This document shows, in pieces, positions 34,527-46,718 of a DNA stretch of 64,000 bases. Made by a program: the position numbers and the translations under genes. How positions within the stretch are numbered: the stretch's first letter is position 1; each line of letters starts with the position of its first letter. This DNA is from Daphnia carinata. Taxonomy: Eukaryota; Arthropoda; Branchiopoda; Diplostraca; Daphniidae. Where the stretch lies: the NCBI RefSeq assembly GCF_022539665.2, contig NC_081331.1, positions 3,382,501 to 3,446,500 of the forward strand, given 5' to 3'. Under the pieces are notes generated by a model. It was not told the DNA's origin and did not search any database. It saw only the letters and a program-made list of their open reading frames with translations.

Positions 34527-36667
34527 ACTATTGTCACGACATTTGATCGTTTGGTTTTTCCATTCACTGCATCATTATCTAATATACTTGTTGTGTAAAT
34601 AATAATTGCTTCTATTCTAGCTTCCTGTACACCATTAGACGACCGTGCCTACGCAAAATTTTAACAAACTAAACACGTAATAACCAGAAAATCGTGTTGA
34701 AGAGTGTGAACGAATCTCAGGAGATTATCAGCACATACACATATTTATATTTACCCTGTAAAAAGCCTCAGCAAATCTAGGGCATGTGTCAAGGGAGTAA
34801 ACACACGTTGAATTATTTACATTGCGAAGGAGCCAAAAGTGCATTGCGAATATTGTTGTTTAAATTTGTTGTTCAGCTACTTCAACAAACGTTTTAAAGG
34901 CGAGGTTACTGTAAACGTCCAGGTGAATGCAGGTGGTAGCTTAATCATTCAACAATGGATAACTGGCTGCCGAAATGGAATTTATGAGATATCTTCAGAC
35001 TGCATTTATTATCCGGATTCACGGGCTGTTACCTTTGTCAAAGTAACAAGAGTTGACTGTTTCGGATATTCTCAAAGTGCATGATTGTATCTCATTGAAA
35101 AGTTTGTTTGCGCTTCGTATGTCTCGGTAAAATCAGTACAGTGAATGGCGCACACTGTCTTTGACGTAGACTAAGTGGAACCACCCGCGTCATTTCTAAT
35201 AATAATTTTCTAATTAGCATGCTGCAGACCTGAGGCCAAAGTAGACGACCAAAAAAAAAAATCCATAATGTCTCCGATCTAATATTGATTTATTTAAAAT
35301 TCATGCAGACGTATGGAGAAGAGGAACCGGTCCCGAGCATGATTATTGTCACTTTCTTAATCGATAGAGGTGTACGGAAGACACATTTATCACTCCTGAT
35401 CTGGTACACCAATATGTGGATGGAAATCGTCCTTAGTTCATTCATTTTGCTCCTTTACTTGAACATAATGCGCGTTTTGTTTTATTCACGCTTGAACCAT
35501 TGAACGCTGTAGACAGGTAGGAGGATGGAGAATCTTACGTCATGTCTACCATGTTTAGATGAAATCCAATGAGACTCAGGTGTTTCACTGTCACCTCGAG
35601 CGGGCCAAATTCCTTTTACGATTACGTTGGATTAATTTGATTCTAATCTCTTTGTTGTACGAAAATCAAACCAACACATTTTTATTCTTGGCTTTAGCCA
35701 ATGCGCAGCATATAGTTGCAATAGCTATGGGTTGCTATGTGCGTTGGTCTAGTGACATTTAAGAGAAAAACAAGAAAATTTGAGCCATTCTGCTTAACGA
35801 TACTGGGTTAGTCGGTTCCATCCTCCGTATCCATTATTCGGAAGAGACCGAATGTTGCCGATTGATTTGATATTCACTGAATGATTTTCTACTTTTACGA
35901 AATCCCTTTTTTTTTTCTGGTTGTTCCTTTTCGTTTTTAATAATCAATACGAAATAGAAATAGATTTGTGTGCTGCAAACAGTTGCCTCAATGAAGGAAC
36001 CTGCTCCGGTCTAGGCTAAATAATGGAATGGCTGCACAAGTGGGCAATATCACATGCCTTTGCTCTGCTGCATATAGCTAAACGCTTTCTCTAGTGGAGC
36101 TCGAATGAAACCAAAGTAGGAAACGGGAAATTGTAGTCGAACCATTCTTCCGTACATCTTAAACCTCCAGTGGGTACGCAGACTAGATTTTTTTTTATGA
36201 CTGGGAGCTATTAATATGTCTGATGCTCAGAATCAACGCCAAAAGAAAAACAACTCAAGGAAGAAAATCGACATTAGTTCGAATGACCTGCATTTCAGGA
36301 CGAAATGCACCTGTAACTCAATCTGAAAAAAAGAACAGTGACCACCAGATGAAATGATTTAAATGAGACATTTGGGTATCGGTGCATACACATACATGTT
36401 GTATTGAGCCCTCTTGTAATCACATCTATTTAATATCATATACTATATAATATACTATCATATGTCATAAATAGCAATTGATAAATTTTTATACTCCATA
36501 ATTTTTTACAAGGGAATGATATCGTTAGAACAAGTAAGAATAAGCGTGTCTTTGTTCCGAACGAGAGATCATCTTGGATTATACCCTGAAATTGGAGAAA
36601 GAAAAAGAAAATGAACGGAAAAAGGAGAGTTTTTTGGAGGGGTTGTTTTGGTTGTCGTTTGCTTCTT
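34527..36667. other. Intergenic region without a supported gene
   Basis: AT-rich. An open frame at 34839-35084 (plus) has fairly protein-like composition with three cysteines but no recognisable domain, promoter or splice partner. Otherwise nothing was seen. Confidence 0.4.
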
Positions 36668-37958
36668 TTAAGAACTCTGTTCCGCAACATATGGAGCGGT
36701 AGACGTCTGTGGTGCTTCCGTGTAGAAAAGCGCCCGCTGGATTCCGCCAAAGATTCGATCTGCGAAGCGGACTACAAGGCATCCTCGAATCTCTCTGAAG
36801 AAAGAAAGCAAATTCTTTGTTGAAATTTCGTCATCACTATGATTGTATGATGGTTGTAGAAAATGTTACCTGGCTGAGCAGTCGTAGTAGCGGTGAACGT
36901 TGGACTTGAGAACTTCTTCCGCCACTCGGAAGAAGTTTAGGTTATCGTAGTCCTCGGCGCCAATAGCCGAATGCAAAATCAGGCACATCGAAGTCTCCAC
37001 TTTACCCGTTAATCTGAAAATATTAATATCAGTTAGTTTATATGTTGAAAACAATAAGCAAAAACAAAGGTAAACTCACTGTCGGATGTTTTGATGCTGG
37101 GCATGGTTTTCAGAGGGGCAAAATCGGGCGGAATCATAAGCGTCACGAATCATCAAATGCAAATGTGCTGCTGTTATCATCATGCCACGGTAGACCTCTT
37201 CCAGTTGAATTTCTCCCTATTTGACCGAAATAGTAACATTCACGTTTCAATGAAAAGGGTTAAGTCGAGAAAGTCTTACCGTAGCTGAAACTAGTTGATC
37301 GTCATTGGGCAGTGATTGCAACTGGATGCCATCGCATTGGTGCAAACCCTTCAGGTAAAATAATAACTTTTAGGAAACAATTTTATGAAATAAAATTTTA
37401 TTTGACTAACCGTTGGCGGATAAATGTGGCGGGCCAAATGCATAGCTTCCAAGACGACGAGCTTAAACTCTTGGGCAAGAGCGGACCTCTCCTCGCTGGA
37501 ATAGTTCCGATTGGCGTAGCGGTCCCGGAGAGGTCCGAGGAATCCCAGGGTCTGTTGTTCCAGTGTAGCGTTAGTGTCCAGAGTCCTCAATGGTGCTGGC
37601 GTGGCTTGTTGGACATTTGAGTCAAACTGATTGACCGGTCGTTCCGTTGCTATTCCGGGCCAACTTGGCTGTGTTGGGTTCATGGTAGACGAGGCTGCCA
37701 TGAATCCACACGGATTGGCCAGGAAGTTAATGAATGGAAATCGCAGCAATGTCTCAACGGTTTGCTGCTGCCTCCAAGAACGCGGTGGACTTACCGTTGC
37801 CGCTGAGACACTTGTCCGCGATATGAAACAAATGCAGCCTATTTGGGACCATTGAAAATAGCCAGTTGAACATTGTCTTTCGATTCCGATTTAATTGAAA
37901 TGAATAGAGAAAAATAAGACTTACAAAAAGCGAAGTAAATTATTGTTTTGTAGAACAT
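36668..37958 (-). CDS. Secreted orphan protein, about 312 residues
   Basis: Six exons: 37958-37925, 37838-37411, 37348-37280, 37216-37080, 37013-36870 and 36794-36668. Phases are consistent throughout. The N-terminus (MFYKTIIYFAF, CCICFISRTSVSA) is a signal peptide split by the first intron. The mature part is rich in helices, with ERSALAQEFKLVVLEAMHLA and ICMITAAH-like segments (MMITAAHLHLMIRDAYDSAR), and scattered cysteines (NPCGF, HQCDG, RFCPS, MCLIL, YDCSA, RGCLV), suggesting disulphides. No family was recognised. A TATA box sits about 125 bases upstream of the start, so expression may be tightly regulated. Confidence 0.75.
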
Positions 37959-38079
37959 TTTTTCTGCCACTGTTTAGAATTTAGAGTCAAAAATAGGGTT
38001 CCGGTTCTGTCTTGGAGACAAGAGGCAAGTAAAGGTAAAGAAGAAGATTCAGACTGATGAAACAGAGAAACATCGCTCC

Positions 38080-38087
38080 TTTATATA
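38080..38087 (-). promoter_or_regulatory. TATA box of the secreted orphan gene
   Basis: TATATAAA on the minus strand in a CTGTATATAAAGG context. A start site about 30 bases downstream would give a leader of roughly 100 bases before the ATG at 37958. Confidence 0.5.
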
Positions 38088-41000
38088 CAGGGGCCTGGAG
38101 AATTGCAGCTGAGCGATCCTACCAGTTGCTCCTGCTCAGTACGGTCCATCCGTAAACATGACGTTGACTGTGTGGGCGGAAGACGTGGAAGCGCAGGTAG
38201 CTCCTTGCTACCTGCCTCTCTCTACAGTTCCTCGTAGCGTCGCGGTGGAGTCGACGCCCAGTCTTTCATGATACGTCGGCCGTTGAAACATCAGCAGTCT
38301 CCAAGTAAACTGGTACTTGATAATCTGTGGGAGGAGAACTAAAGAATTGCAAAATAACGTGAGGACCTTTCAATGAAATATGCAAATGATGCACGAGGAG
38401 TACGGAAAAAAAAAGTAAAGGATACAATTTATTTTTTTTTTTTTCAAAATTTATCAATCATACGTGGTGGCCTAGATATATGAATAGTACGTTTATTATA
38501 CGATTTCCCGAATTCAAGTCTTCCTACACGGAACAATTGTTACTTTACCGAGCCAACGGGCTTCTGTTGCCGATGAACAGATAATAAGTTCAACGAAGTT
38601 GCTATCAAATTTTACCGTCAACGATGTGACCCGTGCACGGCAAGCATGAGGCTCAACGGCTAAACAATCATATGTAATGAACGTGAGAAAGACTAAGACA
38701 AACGCATAGTCTATACAATGTGGGGATTTATTTGGTAAAACAAGAAGTTGAATTCTTAATTACAGATCCCTACAAGGGCAGACATAACGGCAGGCCGACT
38801 AAAATCAGACGTCCACATATTTAATTACCAATCAGCTACCCAAGGTTAGAATGAGAATGAACTATTTACTTGTAAGAAGGAGGAGGCTGTGCGACGTTCA
38901 TTTCAGCCGACCGCGTTTCACCGAAGTACTATGTTATGCGTCGACCTCGACTTTGAATGTAGAAATCCTTATAGTTTAGCCGGTTGATGACGCGGAGACA
39001 GGTGAGTTACCTCCCACACGCACCATGATGGTTCAATGTCACTATTAACTTAGGGTATGCTGCAGATGTGAATGTACTGAGTTTATGAAATATGTGCATT
39101 TCAAATAGTTGGTACGTTGAAATCCGACTTCAAATTTTTGTCTTTCTTTGGTAAACGATAAAATTCTTTTAAGCTTTAACTTCAAAATCTTTTTACTTTT
39201 CGAATTTCCACTAAGGTGGTGCATTGTTTATGACTCCGATGGCATAGAAGGCGGTTGCAAATCTTTGTGCATCTACGGCCTTAACTCAATAGACCCCGTG
39301 GAAAGAATTAGCATTTTATTTAGCCTCATGTCCCGCGTGATTTGGCGTTAAGGTTCAGTACCTCTGTACTTCACATCGAAGAGTTTGCCAGTTCCTCGCA
39401 ATATCAGCAATATTTAGAGCTCTAAAATCACGTTCGCCGTAGCCAAGTTGCTTTCAGTCATCAACGTTTCTGGTGAAATGTATAATATTTAAATCATACT
39501 CACGAAGACTTTGTCTCTAGCTCTAAGAAATTAGAAGACTCATTGGCCCTGCATCACGTTAGCTATAGAGGTATTTGCTCATACCTGTGTTAATATATTC
39601 TAATGGTGAAACTAAAAACTTCTATTCATCAGTCATACAAGTAACCAGATATGTAAAAGACCTTCAACAGGGTTGCTTACCTGTCTTACTAGGCATGCAT
39701 GAACTTTCCGGAAGGATTTTATACGGTACCTTGTTGTCATCATATGCTTCATTAAAAAGTTTTAAAGAGATTAAAATGATGAGGCTTGTAGCGGGAGATT
39801 CAGTCCTTCATTTCGGACGTCTTTTCATTGATTCATCAAAACCGACAAAGTGTGGTCCACAAATGCATTGGCGATAAATTAAACTTTTAAGAGAAAGCTA
39901 ATTGGGCGGAGTCGCCCTTTTCTTGTGCTTATCTTAAGAGATCTTTGGGATTATGTCTGCATCAATTTGACCTTCAGGTATCAAAAGCATAGTCTGCCGC
40001 ATAAGCCAAATGAGTGGGTTAACACAAGGCCGTAAATTTCACTTCCAATAAAAACCAAGAAAGAAAAAAGGAATAAACTAAACGTGAAATAAAATGCAAA
40101 AAAAATTTCTTCGGCTCCTTCTGCATAGAAGCAGCTGATTGAAATTTTGTTCTACTAAAATAAAAAAAAACTGAATGATTTTCATGGTTACGCAGATATA
40201 ACAATCCAACTGATGGGAATATTAAAAGTTTAGAAAGGCGAAAAGCTCAGGCATTCACCAATGGTTTTGTGCGAATGGAAATCTTTGTAGAACGCAAACG
40301 CAATGAAAACTAAATCAGTAAACAACAACAAAAGCCTGAACACGTGACCTTTATCGCTTTTGCCAAAATCTTTGCATCTTGACGTACGTACAGTATATAT
40401 AGACGATTCTACGTATCTACCGTCTACATCCTCCACCCTCTCGTAAACATACCTGGCTTCATCCAAAGTATGAACGACAGCAAAAACATGCGACGTTTCT
40501 GATAAATAATTTTGAAAGCCCATTTGAATACGAAAAACAAACGATAATCCTCAAACAGGAGAGTGAAGAGTAATAGATAATCAGGCTTCTTTTTTCGTTG
40601 AAAGGAAAAGGAGAACGGAATTTGGCATTCGTTCCCAAGTAACATCCGCTAAGAACAATCAGAATTTGATCACCTCTGCCTAGTTGACATCAACAGTGAC
40701 GCGTAGGAGAATTCTACTTGTTGCATATATAGTCAAGGATAGATAGAAACCAGTGGGAGAGAAGTAGACTGTTTTGCTTCTTCCATGAAACCATTAATTT
40801 TTGCTTCTATTGTAAGCCAAATTGTCGTGCGAAAACCCCCGCAAACGACGGTTTTCGCACAGGGTGTGCAAAGTTTCAAGGAAATGAAAATGAAAAACGA
40901 GGTACCACCATTCAAGTTTTACGTCTGATTCCGAAGTCCTTCATCTGTATACAAGACGCCTTGTGAGCTAAATGCGTCCATCCGAGTCTCACTTTGGCGT

Positions 41001-44000
41001 CACGCTACGAAAGGATTGAGAACTAGAAAAACAAACCAAAGAAAGTTGAATCCAAAGGGCGTGGTATCTTAAAGCACAACGCGAACATATTTTTCCACAC
41101 GTTGGCATGACGCATGAATTCCTGATCCTGGGGTTGATTCACGTACAGCGATAAAGACACCGTTTTAGTTTTATTCCTCTCTTACACACCTGCAGTTCGC
41201 ATCCTAATTAGTCATCCAAGTTGACAACGGTACCTGCGCCAAAATTAGTTATAGATTAGAGTTTTTCTTATTGGAATCGTTAAGAGAATAATTTAACTCT
41301 TGAAAAGTCTCTAACGTTTTTTTCCCCTGAAAAACGCTGGCCCAGTTCTTCTTCGAGTTGCCATCTAAAAAGAATAGAATTTTTATAGGCATTAATATTG
41401 AATAACCAATCTGATTCCCATTGAGAATGGATTGTCCTTTCATTCGTTTTTTTTTGCAATTTGGATCCTGAATAAATCGCAAGGTAAGCGACCACGCATT
41501 GCTCTTTTCAAAGGATTCTGTGCTACCAGTTGTTTTAAACCAACTAGGTCAGCAGTGGAATCTTCTACCGTTTGTGTATTCGTCGATTATTTAAACAATA
41601 AAAACGAGGAAATCGTGAACCTTGTTTGCATGACCATTATAGCTGCATTGACTTGCCTATGATAATGTAGCACAGCTGATCGAAGTAGCCGTTTTGCTAC
41701 CGACGCAGTGACGTACCATCACTGCTACAGCGCAATGAATTGTATCTAGTACACAGGTGAATCGCCTTATGACTATATTACAATGTACACACTGACATTC
41801 GTTGGAACGCCGAAACGGACGTCCCGGTGGACAATTGCATCGTTTCTCGGTCAGTCAACGCTTATTGACTCTTTCAATACGACATTTAGCGTCCAATTGC
41901 TATTCTGTACCGATAATAATAGCGGAAACTGACAGGTCAACATCCGTCAGCAACTGAATCAACTTCTCAGACATTCCCTTACTTATTTTGCGGGTCTCGT
42001 GACGTCTGACTGTGTTCTGGCATGAAACTAGGCCAATCCACTTGTCAAGTCAACGACGTTATCCAGGGAATTTGGTACCAAGTCTTTCCTCGCATTTCCG
42101 TATATACCGGAACTGTGTTACTGTGTACAAGTCTCGGCTGGTATCGCGTAGCCAATCATTACCTTTTCCAAACGAACATTGATAATGCACAGAACCATTC
42201 AAGTTTAATTGTTTTTTTTTCCAACAGTTGATATTATTGAGAAGTTTTTTATGCCTTGCACAGCTGAAAGGCACTTTTGCCTTTAAAAAAAAAATCTTGG
42301 TTACAAATAATCAGAAAACAAGACGAGATAATGCTGTTCCCTCTATGCTCGCCAGAGAAAGGTTACGTAACGCACCTGATTTATAATCAACTTATGACCT
42401 GCATAGAGTAACGCACGTTCCTGTAAAGCAGAAGTAACAAAAAGAGACTCATCTGGACATTGAGCCTAAGCACTATCATTCACGTTTGAGTTTTGACATT
42501 CTTATTGGCATAATAAAATTCCGCTGTTTGGTATAGATACCATGTTAATGATATGGTAAAGCAAACAACCTCTTTTCGTCAAGGGCATCCAAGGTTCATA
42601 CAAACCTCCTTCAATGAATATCGATTGAAAAATAAGACATGTTTGAAGAAACCCTAAGCTAATAACGGAGCTGACGTTGTAACATACGAACCTTTTGTTG
42701 ACGTTGCTGCATTAGCAGAGATTTGTTTTGCGCCATCAATTTTTTACAGGTAGAAGCCACAACTTTACGGCTTCGGCTGCTTGTGACATGTTTGCCAGTA
42801 AAATAAGTTATGGGGATGTTCGTATACAATAAAAGAAGGATACGATATAAAATAAGATTCAGTTGACAGATTCAGAAAACTAGAGACTTCTATCCGTTGT
42901 AGAAAAAGGATGCTACCTCCACAATACTTCAATCCTACGTCACCGGCTACGTGTTCACAAGCCTATTAAAGAAATGGTATCCTAAGAATTAGTGCCGTAT
43001 ATGGTAACTAGGAAACCTAAATTTTATTGTTGCCGTTAAACAGTTTCATTGTCTTTAATAAGTCAAAATTTGCTTGTCAATAAGCTATGATACGCACAAA
43101 ACTCTCGAATTCGACCGTATAGCAAACAGCGACGAAAGAAGACCCCGGAAGAATCATTACAACCATGATGACCTTTAGACTGCCATCAGAATGAAAAAAT
43201 CAATAAGAATTAGAAGTTATATAACACATATGCCGTCTACATAAGATTATATTTCTAAGCCTAATAGAGATCCTGTTTGGAGTTTGTGTGATCTGGGATT
43301 CCCAAAACTGCAAGAGTGTTGTCATTAAGTTAAAATGATATAAAGTAAACTAATTTTTGTTTTTTGTTTTAACTAATTAAAATAAAATAGTCTGTCTTTC
43401 TATTTCAATTCCAAATTCGGCCTTGGAGTTGTTCTTGAAATAGAAGCACGTAGTCCACCGCTCCATCCTTTCGGTACGGCTGAGCTTCAGCTGGTAAGTA
43501 ATGCATGGTGCAAATAGCTAATCAGAATGGTTGGTCAAGATTAAAAACTGCTCTTGTACTGCGTCCACAGATTAGATCCTAGAAAACATGTACTTCTTAA
43601 TATTGTACACGCAGAATCAAAACATTCGTAAAGGTAACTGAATACGATTCAAGTGTTATTTCGCAAAATGGGTCAAGATAAATATGAAATTGCGTACACG
43701 AATGAACTTTTGAAACAAAAAAGTCTCAGTATCTCGGGGTCCTTTAGAACGTGATAGCCTACTTGTTGGAAATGCTGTGCTCGATCTGTAATGTGAGAAA
43801 GAAAAGAACAGGTCTGATGATATTTTTAAAAGTAACATGTATCTACTGCGTCTACCACGGCAATCTTTTCAACTGTACTACATCAACTGACTTCCGGTTC
43901 CCGCAGGAACAATACTGTGTCAATACATCTGTGTATCCTTTTGAACTCATGCAAGCGTAATGGCGAAAAGATAATTTGTAATGATCGTTTTCTGAACGGT

Positions 44001-44896
44001 TTTCTCTGTCTGGTTGTTCTATTTGCAGATTGATACTATAGAAAGGTAACTTCTCTTTAACATTTAACCCCATACGAAGGGAGTAAGCCAACCAAAAAAC
44101 ATGTGTTCCCATTCAATTAAAGTTTTATAAAAAAAAATAGTGAAAAAAAACCATTAGAAAGCTCTTCTACTGTATGAACACCTAAGCAAGTTTGAGATTC
44201 TCTGTAGAACGACTCTATGGTCCCCACAAATCATATCACAGAATACGTAATTGGGTAACTCCTTATGAATGAAGACACGGGGGAGAGAAATGGCAAACGG
44301 AAGTTGTATCTCTTACAAGAGGGGTGAAACACCTTCCTATTGTACACGTCTATGTTAAGACTATACAGTGCACATAAGTGTTTTCAAAGAAAACAAAATG
44401 CACAGCAAATATACTATTCTTAGATGAATTATTAGGTGACTAAAACCGTACGTGCGCCATACATCCACGTGTAGCTTCTTCATTCAGACACAGGTTGTGT
44501 GCCATAGCATACAAAATTCATGTTTGTCTGGCTTTTTCAGCTCAGTAAAGTAAATGCGCTACAAAAAATGATTTTTAGTTTCATTCGCTTTTTTTACATG
44601 TTTCGAATGCAAAATAGCTCTAAAAACAATTCTTAGACGTTTAGTAAAACGAAAGGCAATAATAATCAAGGTAATGACAATTTTTTATTTTTATAAAAAT
44701 TATTTTTTACCTACCGGACATTTTTCTAAAGAATGACAAACACGGACGCATCAGAAAAACAATAATGTCGGTTAAGTCAAAACTTGCGATTATATGAGCA
44801 TGAAATTTCAGAAATTCAGCAATAGAAAACTAAATCAAAACTCAAAAATGTCTCATGATTTGAACTATCTGTTCCTGTAGGAGGTAATGTAGGCGT
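38088..44896. other. 6.8-kb gene-poor region
   Basis: No exon chain, conserved domain or RNA gene could be supported. The open frames are short and have no matching splice partners. Isolated TATA-like sequences occur, for example TATATATAG at about 40393 and ATATATAG at about 40727. The right end contains 3' untranslated sequence of RBM7. Confidence 0.4.
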
Positions 44897-45973
44897 TTAG
44901 TCAATGTAATGCCGTTCCCGGTTTTCGGGTCTATCGCGACGCGATCTGCTCTCTCGACGTCTATCATCGTAGCGCGATCTACTCCTGCTATGTTCGTCCC
45001 AGCGGCGACGTTTCCCGTCTTCATCAATGTCTATATAGTCTCGTCTACTAGATCGGTGGTCATTTCTGTGAAAACGTCTAGTTTCTCGCAAATCATTACA
45101 AGACGCTCTAGACCTCGCCTCACTTCCTCCATCCTCTTGCCTATCCCGATGATTTTCGGGCTTGTCTGAATGCGAATATCTTGCTTTTTTGTCATCCCGG
45201 TCATATTCCTGCCTGCTAGGATTGAAGCTACTGTTACTGCTTTTCCTTCGTTTATTAATGCCACTTTCCTCATGGGAAGATTTATGCCTGCTATTAGCGT
45301 GATCTGAAAAACAAAACAATGATTTTTGAAAAACTAAATAGTTAATATATTTTCTTCTTTTACCTGTTTCTTGATGTAATGGTATAGCTATATCATTACA
45401 TTGTACATTCAAGATAGCTGAAGTTGGAACAAAGTCTCTGTTTGGCAAACCAGCTTCATCAAAGCGCAAATGGCAAGGCACCATAGGTGGAGTCATAACA
45501 AGGCCATAATTGAGCATGTTTCTTATTGGTGGATACATAAGGTCTGTTAAGAATGGCGGCCTGTAAAACAATTGAGAGGCTTGCATGGGGAAATTCATCA
45601 TAACTGGAAGACTGCTCGTGCGATGCATCCCTGACATCTGTCCAGTAGGTGGGTGTCCTGGATTGTTCTGTTTTCTCCGTTTGAGCTGAAGTTCCTGGCC
45701 AAAAAGGGTAGTGTGATGAAAAAGTTGAATGGCATAATCCACTGAACACTCATGCTGATACTCGATAAATCCAAATGATTTAGATTCACCTTGAAGAGTC
45801 TTTGGGATCTTTACGGATTTCAACGGCCCTGCCTGTAAACCACTAAGATCAGAACTCGTTTAAAATAATTTGAAACTTGGCGGTCATACCTGTAAAAAAA
45901 GTTCATACAGTAGTTCCTCTGTTACTTTGGGTGATAAGCTCCCGCAATAAATAGTGCACAATTCCGAATCCAT
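44897..45973 (-). CDS. RBM7: RNA-binding protein 7 (NEXT complex subunit)
   Basis: In animals RBM7 forms the nuclear exosome targeting complex with MTR4 and ZCCHC8 and guides decay of promoter upstream and snRNA read-through transcripts. Three exons: 45973-45890, 45832-45364 and 45303-44897, 319 residues. An N-terminal RRM covers about residues 6-85, with RNP2-like LCTIYCGSL, KVTEELLYELFLQAGP, and RNP1 KSFGFIEYQ, closest to RBM7/RBM11. The rest is low complexity: a Pro/Met-rich middle and a C-terminal Arg/Ser/Asp-rich tail (RSRSRYDDRRRESRSRRDRP). Confidence 0.88.
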
Positions 45974-46718
45974 TATTGAAATATAGCTGAAACTACTAGG
46001 ACATGTAAAATAAATTGGATATAGCACAAAAAAGAGATCAGACTTCGATTCACACTAGCACGGGCGTCGTTGGCTTGTTCCGTCTGCTTGTTTTCTCTAA
46101 ATAAAAGGCCCCCTGGCGTAGTGTAAAAGCAACGTAGGAATATCTTTTCCGACTCAAGATAATTGATTTATTGATTAATCATTAATGTTTATCTTTTTAT
46201 TTGATATGAAATTGTATAGTATTAGAAAATTGGTTAAAAACAATTGTAGTTTCTTTGACAGCGATGTTCCATTCAACGCTGTGGATATTTTATACAGATA
46301 TAATCGTCTCTCTTTGCAATCCCAACTATGATAAAACTACTAAATCGAGTGACTTGAAACAGTTTTTTTCTTGCCACAAAAATATTTGGCCGGGACAAAA
46401 TGTCAGCCGGAACCAATATTTCCAGCGTAGCGTTGACGGTCTTCATTCGTCATCCCGCTGCAAAATAGTACATTTTCTCGTGCAACGTAAAGAATTCAAT
46501 TAATTTTTGATTGAATTCCGATAAGCAAAACAAGTAAAAGAAAGGCGACTAGAAACACTTTAGCTTGCTCTTTTTGTCCTTTGCTCAAAGCTGCACTCCT
46601 TGGCTATACAATCGAAGGGTGAATTGGCTACCAAAAAGTTCCAATTCAAGTTGCTCAATTTGGTCGATGGCAACAGAACTGTGGAGAGCAAGAAATTCAA
46701 ACTCCTATGGAGATCAAA
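45974..46718. other. RBM7 upstream / VPS54 downstream spacer
   Basis: No supported exon. It holds the RBM7 promoter and the VPS54 3' untranslated region, both genes reading leftward. Confidence 0.4.

Noticed and set aside
34839..35084. 81-codon plus-strand frame with three cysteines
   Set aside because: Composition is protein-like, but no domain, promoter or splice partner was found.
39575..39877. 100-codon plus-strand frame
   Set aside because: No recognisable motif, and an isolated frame of this length is plausible by chance in 6.8 kb.
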